NCBI GenBank assembly: GCA_030123645.1
Contig: JASJYE010000082.1
Location: forward strand, 1-8,456
From: Candidatus Hydrogenedentota bacterium
GTDB taxonomy: Bacteria; Hydrogenedentota; Hydrogenedentia; Hydrogenedentales; GCA-2746185
Length of the DNA stretch: 8,456 nucleotides
Direction: 5' to 3'
Made by a program: the position numbers and the translations under genes. Of this stretch, positions 1 to 5,916 are shown piece after piece. Numbering within the stretch: position 1 is the first letter of the stretch; each line of letters starts with the position of its first letter. The notes beneath the pieces are model-generated. The model saw only the letters and a list, made by a program, of their open reading frames with translations. It searched no databases and was not told the origin of the DNA.

Positions 1-141
1 CCCCCCCCCGACTCAAAGTGTAGACGCGAATGCCGATCCCTGTCAACTTGGCCGCTAGTGCTCGGTCAGTGTTGAAGCTTCGGGTATTGGCGTTTGAGTT
101 CGATTCGTGCTTCGCTCGTGGTGAATTGCCAAGTTCCGCAT

Positions 142-200
142 GGGCTAAAGCCCATCCTACCCCTGAAGGCCCGACAGAACACGTAGGGTGGGGCTTGCCC
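142..200. repeat. imperfect inverted repeat (GGGCTAAAGCCC type)
   Basis: The left arm at 142-160 (GGGCTAAAGCCCATCCTAC) and the right arm at 183-200 (GTAGGGTGGGGCTTGCCC) are imperfect reverse complements around a spacer of about 22 bp. The left arm also contains its own small GGGCT/AGCCC hairpin. The layout fits a short dispersed intergenic repeat. No second copy lies in this window, so the family assignment is inference. Confidence 0.45.
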
Positions 201-247
201 ACTAGATCGCGCGGCGACCTCAGCTTCCGTAGACCGCCATACCCCTT

Positions 248-326
248 GTCATTCCCGCGCAGGCGGGAATCTCATTTGCGGGCAATCGCCCCCGAAGCAA
301 GAAATCCCCGCCTTCGCGGGGATGAC
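248..326. repeat. REP-like doublet of two GC hairpins
   Basis: Two hairpins face each other. The left one (about 252-270) has arms ATTCCCGC and GCGGGAAT; the right one (about 304-322) has arms ATCCCCGC and GCGGGGAT. The outer ends are GTCAT and ATGAC, so the whole unit is also an inverted repeat. This matches the very common extragenic palindrome family built on GTCATTCCCGCG...CGGGAATC. Spurious translations such as IPACAGMT come from such repeats. Confidence 0.7.
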
Positions 327-354
327 GGTGAGGGGCGGGGATGACGGTGAGGGG
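317..354. repeat. 19-bp tandem duplication
   Basis: The 19-bp unit CGGGGATGACGGTGAGGGG occurs twice back to back, at 317-335 and 336-354, with no mismatch. The first copy overlaps the right end of the REP-like doublet, so the duplication copied the repeat's terminal GGGGATGAC. It looks like a recent slippage or unequal-exchange product. Confidence 0.85.
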
Positions 355-414
355 AGTCATGCGAGGAATGGGACGATCGAAGTTTCGGGCGAGGACCCGC
401 GGATTGATGCGAAG

Positions 415-450
415 GCAAAGAAAAACCCCCACGGGACTGGCCCGCGGGGG
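415..450 (-). terminator. Rho-independent terminator of the porin gene
   Basis: On the minus strand the arms CCCGCGGGGG (441-450 as written on plus) and CCCCCACGGG (426-435) form a GC-rich stem with one mismatch and a 5-nt loop. The RNA then reads UUUUUCUUU (425 down to about 417). It lies about 30 bp past the porin stop codon, in the right place and orientation. Confidence 0.82.
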
Positions 451-480
451 TACTGCGTGTGGATTGAATTGGACCACTTC

Positions 481-1812
481 TTAGAAACTAATACCCGTTT
501 CAATGTAGAAGTAGTCCAGGTCGTCGTCTTGTCCGCTGCCGCCAACAGCGACAGTACCGTTCCCGGCTATAAATGCACCGGGAGCGTCCTGCACTGCATC
601 ATCCGCGAAGAAGTGGGCGTACCCGGCCTCGAAGTACAGGTCTTCGCTGTAGTTGTACGTCGCGTAGAGTCCGATTTCGAAGCCTAGATTGTCCTCACCC
701 GACAAAGGAATACCCTGAAAATCGTCCTCTTCGTCTACCTGGAAGTAGGTGCCAACACCGGTCAGCTCGATCTTTTCGGTGACCTGCGCGCTCACGCCGC
801 CGCCGATCGACCAGTAATTCGTCAGGTCTGTGTTGCCCAGGAACTCGCTGTCTTCATGGTCCGAAAACAGGCGGTTGAACGGGGCATCATCATCGTCGCC
901 GCTATAGAACGAGCCTTTGACGAAGATGCGCGGCTGGTATTCCATGTCGAAGGTGTAACCCCCCTCACCGGTAGCACCGAAGGCATCTTGGTCAACGCCA
1001 GATATCCCACTTTCGCCGGTCTGAACGGCACCTTCAACGTCCCAGTCGAACTGGCTGTAGACGCCAGCAAAGCGCAGGCCAAAGGTGTGAATCTCGGTCG
1101 CTTCTGTAGCCAAGGGTGCAGCGAACAGTTCAAGCGTATCGGTATTGGCTACACGCGCGAGGATCCAGTACGCGTCGATAGTCATGTCTTCGAGACCTGT
1201 GTAGCTCGCATAGACAGAGTACAGGTCGGCATCGTCATCTTTCTCGAAACGACTACTGTTGTTATCCGCCAGACGGGCCCAGAGTGCCGTGAGGCTGAAC
1301 TGATCGGCGTCGTAGCGGGCAAGGACTGAATCGAACGACAAGCCCTTGAAACTCGAGGACGTGTCGTTGTTGCCGATCAGCCATTCGCTGCCGAGCTGGA
1401 TTTCCTGACGGCCCATCTTGATCGTCAAGGGATATCCCCACGCCTCGCGCATCTCGATGTAGCCTTGGTACAGACCGATCGAGGTTTCGCTATCGTTGTC
1501 GACTCCCTCGAGGAAGAACGGATCGCTAGGGCCACCTCGAAAGTCATCGCCGAAGATGTTGTAGCTGTCCAGTTCGATGAACGCGGTCACATCGTCCGTG
1601 AAGTCGGCCTTTACGTTGATGAGCGTGCGCTGCTCAACAGAGAAGCTGTCCGCGTCATTGTCGTCGAAGCTCAACTGGGAGGCCCCGGCGCCGAAGTAAT
1701 TTCCGCGGATGCGGATCGAGCCGCCGACTTCGACGTTCTGCAGTTCCGCGAAAGCAGGAACCGCCACGCCTACCATCAAGACGGCAAGTAATACTGTAAG
1801 TGTCAAACGCAT
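481..1812 (-). CDS. outer-membrane porin, alginate-export-like beta-barrel
   Basis: This 443-residue protein is predicted to be a porin-like channel. Residues 1-22 form a signal peptide: Arg2, a Leu/Val-rich core, and the cleavage site AFA before Glu23. The mature part alternates short amphipathic strands with Asp/Gly/Asn-rich loops and ends in YFYIETGISF, whose terminal Phe is the usual beta-barrel assembly signal. The segment around residues 130-165 (MGRQEIQLGSEWLIG, then a Phe-Asp-Ser-Val motif) resembles the alginate-export barrel family, known for outer-membrane polysaccharide export; that family call is by recalled pattern, and the substrate here is unknown. Many acidic loop residues could favour cations. 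The start is supported by AAAGGAG 10 nt upstream. The gene is monocistronic, with its own promoter, a long leader and a terminator. Confidence 0.82.
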   Translation of the reverse strand: MRLTLTVLLAVLMVGVAVPAFAELQNVEVGGSIRIRGNYFGAGASQLSFDDNDADSFSVEQRTLINVKADFTDDVTAFIELDSYNIFGDDFRGGPSDPFFLEGVDNDSETSIGLYQGYIEMREAWGYPLTIKMGRQEIQLGSEWLIGNNDTSSSFKGLSFDSVLARYDADQFSLTALWARLADNNSSRFEKDDDADLYSVYASYTGLEDMTIDAYWILARVANTDTLELFAAPLATEATEIHTFGLRFAGVYSQFDWDVEGAVQTGESGISGVDQDAFGATGEGGYTFDMEYQPRIFVKGSFYSGDDDDAPFNRLFSDHEDSEFLGNTDLTNYWSIGGGVSAQVTEKIELTGVGTYFQVDEEDDFQGIPLSGEDNLGFEIGLYATYNYSEDLYFEAGYAHFFADDAVQDAPGAFIAGNGTVAVGGSGQDDDLDYFYIETGISF

Positions 1813-2098
1813 TGTGCGTAATCTCCTTTGTAACTGTATGTCAATTAGCCAAAGCTAATCGTTACTTCAATTTCCTAAGACGGACCATTCCGTCTTTATG
1901 GTCTGCGCTCTCATGAGCGCAATCTATTGATGCAACATCTTCGCGATATGGCCCCGGCGAGCAATTACGCTCTTTGGTCGCACGTGCATCCCTCCTTCCG
2001 GCTCAAGATTTGGGACCATCTCCGATGGAATTCTCGATCTGGGTATAGTGGCTGGTGAAAGCCCAACGACTATATGGTGTGTCTCCCCCCTTATACCA
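1813..2098 (-). promoter_or_regulatory. long 5' leader of the porin mRNA, with hairpins
   Basis: If transcription starts 6-8 nt after the -10 box at 2105-2110, the untranslated leader is about 285 nt. Going towards the porin start it holds a small hairpin (2028-2016), a candidate leader ORF, and then three perfect hairpins with 4-nt loops: 1920-1905 (6 bp), 1896-1877 (8 bp, AAGACGGA/TCCGTCTT) and 1859-1844 (6 bp). The porin Shine-Dalgarno sequence at 1829-1823 lies outside the stems. I do not recognise a known riboswitch class. A role in translational or stability control is inference. Confidence 0.5.
1924..1983 (-). CDS. candidate leader peptide ahead of the porin gene
   Basis: This is a 19-codon frame starting with GTG at 1983 and ending in TAG. 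It would encode MRPKSVIARRGHIAKMLHQ, a strongly basic peptide. An almost ideal Shine-Dalgarno sequence (AAGGAGGG, 1997-1990) stands about 7 nt before the GTG; an in-frame ATG at 1989 lies too close to that site to be favoured. The first leader hairpin begins 3 nt after the stop codon, so a terminating ribosome would cover and melt it, a layout typical of translation-coupled leaders. I do not recognise the peptide. The evidence is only the ribosome site and the position, so it may be non-coding. Confidence 0.35.
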   Translation of the reverse strand: MRPKSVIARRGHIAKMLHQ

Positions 2099-2104
2099 GC
2101 ACGA

Positions 2105-2133
2105 ATTATAGGGCACTAAGTCAATTTTGTCAA
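2105..2133 (-). promoter_or_regulatory. perfect-consensus sigma70 promoter for the porin gene
   Basis: On the minus strand TTGACA (2133-2128) and TATAAT (2110-2105) are separated by exactly 17 bp. Both boxes match the housekeeping sigma70 consensus at all six positions. AT-rich sequence (AATTAATTG) lies just upstream of the -35 box and could act as an UP element. The nearest downstream gene on this strand is the porin. Strong basal transcription is expected, so any control probably acts through a repressor or the leader. Confidence 0.85.
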
Positions 2134-2145
2134 CAATTAATTACG

Positions 2146-2199
2146 CTCCAAATCGGAACGCTTTCTGGCCCAGTTTGAAGCGATTTGGAGGGCCGTTCC
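2146..2199. repeat. crossing inverted repeats upstream of the porin promoter
   Basis: CTCCAAATCG at 2146-2155 is perfectly repeated in inverse as CGATTTGGAG at 2181-2190. A second pair, GGAACG (2155-2160) and CGTTCC (2194-2199), interleaves with it, so the two stems cross rather than nest. The block lies between the reductase stop codon and the porin -35 box. It could be an operator, or an RNA stem-loop or pseudoknot at the 3' end of the reductase transcript. No U-run follows, so a classical terminator is unlikely. Confidence 0.55.
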
Positions 2200-2271
2200 T
2201 CAATACCCTTGTTGACCAGGGGGATTATCTAATATGAAACTCATGAAATGCAAACAATACAAACCAGAGAT

Positions 2272-3645
2272 TTAATCAAGTTTGGCCAACATTTCTTCAA
2301 CGGTAGGATACTTTTCACGGGGCTTCCCAAGCGGTTGTCCCCGTTCGATCTCGGCCGCATCGATTTTACGCCAATCCTCGAAGGAGACGACCCGGACACC
2401 GCGATCTCTTAGAAGGGCAAGGATTTTTTCCGTCTCAGGGTCCGGGCAGGGTCGGAGGTTGGGGAGATCCTGAAGAAGCTTCGCTACGGTCGCTTGGCTG
2501 TCCGGCTTGTTCGTTCCAATGATCCCGCTGGGGCCTCGCTTAATCCACCCGGCCGCATATAGGCCCGAAACGGGCGTCCCATCGTCGAGTACCCTTCCAT
2601 CTTCATTGGGAATCACGCCGCCCCGCTCATCGAAAGGGACGCCGGGCATTGGAATTCCGCGGTAACCGACACTCCTAAACACAAGGCCGCAGGGAACTTC
2701 CTCCGTTGAGCCCGTTCCCCGGGCTTTGAGGGCGAAGGGTTCCCCGATTAGTTCGTTTTGCTCCAGAACAATCGATTCAACCCGCTCAGCACCCTTGATT
2801 TCGATGGGACTCTTCTTAAAGAGGATGTGGAGCCGGCGCGCTTTGCCGGACGATGGCCGGGCGGCAAAATCGCTCAGGATAGGGACGATTCTCTTCGCCG
2901 ACTTGTTCTGGGCGTCGTCGTACTCCGCTTGGCTGTGCGGATCGAATTTAAGGTCCTCGGCCTCGAGCACGGGCTCGCAGTCCGCCAGCTGGCCCATTTC
3001 CTTAATCTCGAGCTGCGTAAATTTCGCCTGCACGGGGCCCCGGCGTCCGACCATATAGATGTCGCGGATACGGCTCTCGGCAAGCGCGTCCAGCGCGTGC
3101 TGCGCGATGTCCGTGTGCTTTAACTCGTCGACGGTCTTCGCCAGAATGCGGCACACGTCCACGGCTACATTTCCCTGTCCGATGACGACCGCGGCCTCTT
3201 GAGACAAGTCGAATTCGCGGGCGCGGTAGTCCGGATGGCCGTTGTACCAGGCGACGAACTCGGTGGCGGTATGGCTTCCCGCCAGGTCCTCGCCGGGGAT
3301 GTTCAAGCGGCGGTCCGATTCCGCGCCGTTTGCAAAGATTAGGGCGTCGTAATGGCGGCGTAGCTCCTCGACAGTCACGTCGCGCCCGACCATGACGTTG
3401 CCAAGGAAGCGGCAATTGGGCTCGGCGGCTATGCGCTCGAAGATCCGGATGACGTTCTTTATTTTCTGATGGTCCGGCGCTACGCCCAGCCGCACGAGAC
3501 CGTAAGGGCAGGGCAGCCGGTCAAAAATGTCGACCCGCACCTCGATTTCGGCCTTTATCAGCGCTTGCGCCGCATAAAAGCCGCTCGGGCCGCTGCCAAC
3601 GACAGCCACGCGTAGGGGGCGTTCCGCTACGCCGAGCTTCGTCAT
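2272..3645 (-). CDS. ferredoxin/adrenodoxin-type NADP+ reductase
   Basis: This 457-residue FAD enzyme should move electrons between NADPH and a ferredoxin in the cytoplasm. The FAD-binding motif GSGPSG is at residues 17-22, followed by PCPYGLVRLGVAPDHQKIKNV (45-65, a family signature). The NADP-binding motif GQGNVAVD is at 156-163, GRRGPVQAKFTQLE at 200-213, and the C-terminal flavin segment GWIKRGPSGIIGTNK at 366-380. Motif order and length match mycobacterial FprA and mitochondrial adrenodoxin reductase. The frame stays open upstream to 3810, but the extra 55 residues have no family counterpart. ATG 3645 has AAAGGA about 9 nt upstream and places the FAD motif at the usual distance from the N terminus. 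No ferredoxin or P450 gene is adjacent, so its partner is unknown. Confidence 0.93.
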   Translation of the reverse strand: MTKLGVAERPLRVAVVGSGPSGFYAAQALIKAEIEVRVDIFDRLPCPYGLVRLGVAPDHQKIKNVIRIFERIAAEPNCRFLGNVMVGRDVTVEELRRHYDALIFANGAESDRRLNIPGEDLAGSHTATEFVAWYNGHPDYRAREFDLSQEAAVVIGQGNVAVDVCRILAKTVDELKHTDIAQHALDALAESRIRDIYMVGRRGPVQAKFTQLEIKEMGQLADCEPVLEAEDLKFDPHSQAEYDDAQNKSAKRIVPILSDFAARPSSGKARRLHILFKKSPIEIKGAERVESIVLEQNELIGEPFALKARGTGSTEEVPCGLVFRSVGYRGIPMPGVPFDERGGVIPNEDGRVLDDGTPVSGLYAAGWIKRGPSGIIGTNKPDSQATVAKLLQDLPNLRPCPDPETEKILALLRDRGVRVVSFEDWRKIDAAEIERGQPLGKPREKYPTVEEMLAKLD

Positions 3646-3834
3646 CTTAGATATCCTTTGCGACCTGCGTGAATGGTGTGCCTGGTCCTCGTACGGCCCC
3701 TCGTGAAGAGAGCCAAGCTGTGATATCCCCAGGCCCGTCAACGTGGTGTTGAGGCAATACTTGAGCGAATGAAGGGCCGAAGGATACAAGGCGATTCGTT
3801 GGGAAGTCAAGGCTTACAAAGGATCCCTGTTACG

Positions 3835-3846
3835 GGCTCGCGAGCC
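3835..3846. repeat. 12-bp perfect palindrome upstream of SRP RNA
   Basis: GGCTCGCGAGCC is a perfect 12-bp palindrome in the 255-bp spacer between the divergent reductase start and the SRP RNA. It lies about 55-65 bp before the RNA 5' end. It could be a protein-binding site or chance in GC-rich DNA. I could not find a convincing -35/-10 pair for the SRP RNA in this spacer. Confidence 0.3.
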
Positions 3847-3900
3847 TGTGTTAAAGTAAAGGTCGATCCGTTACGGGGATATGGTTTACTCTTTTTTAGG

Positions 3901-4037
3901 CGCAGGGCCGTAGGTGCTGACGGCTGGGTCCTACTCAACGGGACGCCGCTGAACCCGGTCAGGTCCGGAAGGAAGCAGCCGCAGGCGCGTGTTCTCGTGT
4001 GCTGTAGGAGCGCCTGGCTCGAGCTTGCGGCCTTGCG
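3901..4037 (+). ncRNA. ffs: signal recognition particle RNA (4.5S type)
   Basis: The RNA scaffolds Ffh in co-translational targeting of membrane proteins. The near-invariant domain IV is at about 3957-3980: GGUCAGGUCC, a GGAA tetraloop, then GGAAGCAGCC, including the asymmetric A-rich internal loop that binds the Ffh M domain. Flanking strands pair as in a long rod, for example UCCUAC (3930-3935) with GUAGGA (about 4004-4009). Ten terminal pairs join 3901-3910 to 4028-4037 with one G-U wobble and set the ends. That makes about 137 nt, somewhat longer than the 4.5S RNA of E. coli (about 114 nt); a core-only model would cover about 3913-4022. dnaX follows directly, a neighbourhood found in many bacteria. 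Confidence 0.93.
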
Positions 4038-4050
4038 TCTTTTTCTATTT
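4028..4050 (+). terminator. possible SRP RNA 3' end / terminator
   Basis: The terminal SRP helix strand (4028-4037) is followed at once by UCUUUUUCUAUUU. A GC-rich stem plus U-run could release polymerase or mark the processing site. The pairing partner lies 120 nt away, so this is not a compact terminator, and read-through into dnaX is possible. Confidence 0.4.
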
Positions 4051-4124
4051 GCTGCGGCCCGGATCCAACACGCAACGATACGTGCCGCAGTGCAACACAG
4101 ATGGGAACGGAGCCGGATAATCGG

Positions 4125-5576
4125 ATGGCGGATGATCATTACTTAGTGCTCGCGCGGCGATGGCGGCCGCAGACTTTCGATGATGTGGTGGGGCAGAACC
4201 ACATCACCAGAACGTTGCAGAACGCCGTGCGCGCCGGACGAATCAGCCACGCCTTCTTGTTCATCGGCTCGCGAGGCATCGGCAAGACGACGTCCGCGCG
4301 TATTCTCGCGAAGTGCCTGAACTGCACTTCGACGGACAAGCCCACACCGGAGCCCTGCGGCACCTGCGAAAACTGCGTCTCGATCGCGGCCGGCTCCAAC
4401 ATAGACGTGATCGAAATTGATGGGGCGTCCAATAACAGCGTGGAAGACGTTCGCCAGATTCGGGAAAACGTGCGGATGGTACCCTCCAGATCGCGTTACA
4501 AGGTGTATGTAATCGATGAAGTGCATCAGCTCTCGATCGCCGCCTTCAACGCGCTGCTCAAGACGCTCGAAGAACCGCCGCCGCATGCGGTATTTATCCT
4601 GGCGACGACGGAAGCGCATAAGATTCCCGCGACCATTATCTCGCGCTGCCAGAGGTTCGATTTTCGCAGAGTAGGAATAAACGACCTAATGGCGCTGCTG
4701 CGCAAGATATGCGATGCCGAGGGCGTAGCATGTAGCGATGAGGCCCTGCACGCCATCGCGCGCGCTGCCGACGGTGGCGTCCGCGACGCAGAAAGCATCC
4801 TCGATCAGCTCGTGTCCTACTGCGACAAGGAGATTACGTTTAAGGACGTCTACGACGTGCTTGGCCTCGTCGAATGGCAGGTGTTGCATTCGTTGTGTGA
4901 AGGCCTCCGTCAACATGACGTAGCCGTCCTGCTAAGGATTGTCGAGGACGTCGTCGCGAGTGGAAAGGATTTAGCGGAGTTTACCCAGGAAATTTTGCGC
5001 CATTTCCGGAATCTGCTCGTGATAAAAAGCGGCGCCCCGGAGGATCTGCTCTCGCTGCCCGAGACCGAGGTCAAGGAGATGACGCGGTCGGCGGAGAGTT
5101 TTACGCTCACAGAGCTCATTCGGCTGGTGGAGCAGTTCGCTGAATTGACCAGCGGCCTCGAATCTCAGCTCGCACAGCGCACGGCGCTCGAAGCGCTTCT
5201 CATTCGTCTTGCAAAGCGCACGCTGGATGTTTCCCTGGACAGTGTGCTCGAAAAATTGGCCATGCTGCGTGAAGGCGCAATGGCGCAGGACGCGCCCACG
5301 CCCCTGCCCGCTCGAAAGAGGGCAGCGCCGCCTCCGCCGGAAAAAAAAAGTCCCGTAGCGCCTAGCGCACCGAAGAAGGCGAAGGCGAAGGCGAAGGCGA
5401 AGGCCCGAGGCGCCAAGACGTCCCGGACGGACACGCCTGCTCCCGCTGCCCAATCCGAAACCGTAGACCCGTCTGAGGTGAAGGCCGCCCTTGAGGATCC
5501 GCACATTTCCCAGGTGGTGGATGTGTTCAAGGGCCGGATCGTCGATATCCACGAAGAGCCAGAACACAACGACTAG
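4125..5576 (+). CDS. dnaX: DNA polymerase III subunits gamma and tau
   Basis: This is the AAA+ motor of the clamp loader, which opens and loads the beta clamp during replication. In the 483-residue protein, YLVLARRWRPQTFDDVVGQ (6-24) is the family N terminus. Walker A is GSRGIGKT (48-55), zinc Cys are 67, 78, 81 and 84, Walker B is DEVH (131-134), sensor 1 is near 159-163, the SRC arginine finger is at 173-175 and the sensor 2 Arg is near 220. The helical collar extends to about 365. A Pro/Lys/Ala linker follows, then a short end, DPHISQVVDVFKGRIVDI, typical of short DnaX; the long tau domains IV-V of E. coli are absent. ATG 4125 is chosen over ATG 4101 because ACGGAG lies between them and conserved sequence begins just after it. 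Codons 406-408 contain an A9 slippery run. Confidence 0.96.
   Translation: MADDHYLVLARRWRPQTFDDVVGQNHITRTLQNAVRAGRISHAFLFIGSRGIGKTTSARILAKCLNCTSTDKPTPEPCGTCENCVSIAAGSNIDVIEIDGASNNSVEDVRQIRENVRMVPSRSRYKVYVIDEVHQLSIAAFNALLKTLEEPPPHAVFILATTEAHKIPATIISRCQRFDFRRVGINDLMALLRKICDAEGVACSDEALHAIARAADGGVRDAESILDQLVSYCDKEITFKDVYDVLGLVEWQVLHSLCEGLRQHDVAVLLRIVEDVVASGKDLAEFTQEILRHFRNLLVIKSGAPEDLLSLPETEVKEMTRSAESFTLTELIRLVEQFAELTSGLESQLAQRTALEALLIRLAKRTLDVSLDSVLEKLAMLREGAMAQDAPTPLPARKRAAPPPPEKKSPVAPSAPKKAKAKAKAKARGAKTSRTDTPAPAAQSETVDPSEVKAALEDPHISQVVDVFKGRIVDIHEEPEHND
5341..5365 (+). promoter_or_regulatory. dnaX: dnaX slippery A9 site with out-of-frame stops
   Basis: Nine consecutive A (5341-5349) sit in frame as GAA AAA AAA AGT, which contains the heptamer A AAA AAA in the correct -1 register. 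Slipping to -1, or one extra A in the mRNA, gives K-S-R-S-A then TAG at 5363-5365, a product of about 413 residues. Losing one A gives V-P then TAG at 5356-5358, about 410 residues. Both keep the ATPase and collar domains and drop the C-terminal tail. E. coli (ribosomal frameshift) and Thermus thermophilus (transcriptional slippage on A9) make gamma in this way; use here is inferred. A 6-bp stem GCGCCT/AGGCGC (5358-5363, 5408-5413) and a GAGGG upstream (5318-5322) are weak possible stimulators. Confidence 0.75.
5376..5405 (+). repeat. dnaX: AAGGCG hexamer repeat encoding (Lys-Ala)n
   Basis: Five tandem AAGGCG units, the last ending in C, encode alternating Lys-Ala in the DnaX linker. All Lys codons here are AAG, in contrast to the AAA AAA of the slippery site 25 bp upstream. 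The hexamer keeps the frame, so copy number can change without harming translation. It gives a flexible basic linker. Confidence 0.85.
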
Positions 5577-5645
5577 AGCATTCTAAGATTAGATAGATAC
5601 GTTCTGCCAGTTGTGGTCATGAAGTCGTTAAGGAAGAGGAAGTCG

Positions 5646-5728
5646 CGGGTGCCACCGTCAAGCGCAGCTTGGGGGTGTGCGGTGGCGGCTTCTAAGACAC
5701 CCCCAAACGAGTTTGGCGGTGGCACCCG
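5646..5728. repeat. 83-bp nested palindrome in the dnaX downstream spacer
   Basis: The outer arms CGGGTGCCACCG (5646-5657) and CGGTGGCACCCG (5717-5728) are perfect 12-bp reverse complements. The inner arms TTGGGGGTGT (5669-5678) and ACACCCCCAA (5697-5706) are a perfect 10-bp pair. The element begins about 70 bp after the dnaX stop, and TTTT follows its right arm, so it might also end the dnaX transcript. No coding capacity is seen. It looks like a small dispersed hairpin element of MITE or REP type. Apart from it, the 5577-5916 spacer shows only a weak promoter candidate and the next gene's ribosome site. Confidence 0.75.
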
Positions 5729-5772
5729 TTTTCGGACGACGGCGCGGTAGCAGCAAACGTATCAGCATGATC

Positions 5773-5800
5773 TTGACATGCTCTACGAGGGCGCTATCGG
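5773..5800 (+). promoter_or_regulatory. possible promoter of the GH3-LysM gene
   Basis: TTGACA (5773-5778) matches the -35 consensus exactly. TATCGG (5795-5800) follows after 16 bp, but it matches the -10 box at only three of six positions. It lies about 115 bp before the GTG start. An alternative, TTGGAC (5833-5838) with TAATCT (5857-5862), has 18-bp spacing and is no stronger. Confidence 0.3.
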
Positions 5801-5916
5801 TCCCTAAATGACCGGCGCGTCCTGTCAAGCCGTTGGACTGCCGAGCGGGGGTGTGGTAATCTTTACGCGGAAGAGGGGGTATCTGCGCGCCGCAGGCCGC
5901 GCAAAGGGGGATATTC

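Larger units (their letters stand above)
1..480. other. gene-free left flank with intergenic repeats
   Basis: I find no credible gene here. Short open frames exist on both strands, but they run through the inverted repeats and lack a Shine-Dalgarno sequence or recognisable domain. The stretch holds a run of C at the very edge, two hairpin-type repeats (about 142-200 and 248-326), a 19-bp tandem duplication and, at its right end, the porin terminator. Positions 1-130 show nothing I can interpret. Confidence 0.6.

Noticed and set aside
30..477. Open frames of 104 and 85 residues in the left flank, one containing IPACAGMT
   Set aside because: They are translations of the REP-like palindromes, without ribosome sites; this peptide string is a familiar artefact of such repeats.
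1813..2098. A known riboswitch (c-di-GMP, cobalamin) in the porin leader
   Set aside because: Scattered look-alike words occur, but the conserved cores and their order are missing.
3646..3810. N-terminal extension of the reductase to ATG 3810
   Set aside because: The 55 extra residues have no reductase motif, and ATG 3645 has a ribosome site and gives the family length.
3769..4146. Open frames on both strands across 3769-4146
   Set aside because: They cover the SRP RNA, whose structure and conserved core fully explain the sequence.
4971..5569. Long minus-strand frames of 198 and 134 residues opposite dnaX
   Set aside because: They mirror the codon bias of dnaX; low-complexity Arg/Leu or Ala/Phe strings come from the AAGGCG repeat and there is no ribosome site.
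5885..5902. GCGCG/CGCGC hairpin just before the GTG at 5917 as a regulatory element
   Set aside because: Only five pairs in GC-rich sequence, with no further support.
5577..5916. ybaB or recR, frequent neighbours after dnaX
   Set aside because: The spacer has no frame of suitable length or motif; the next gene is the unrelated GH3-LysM gene.
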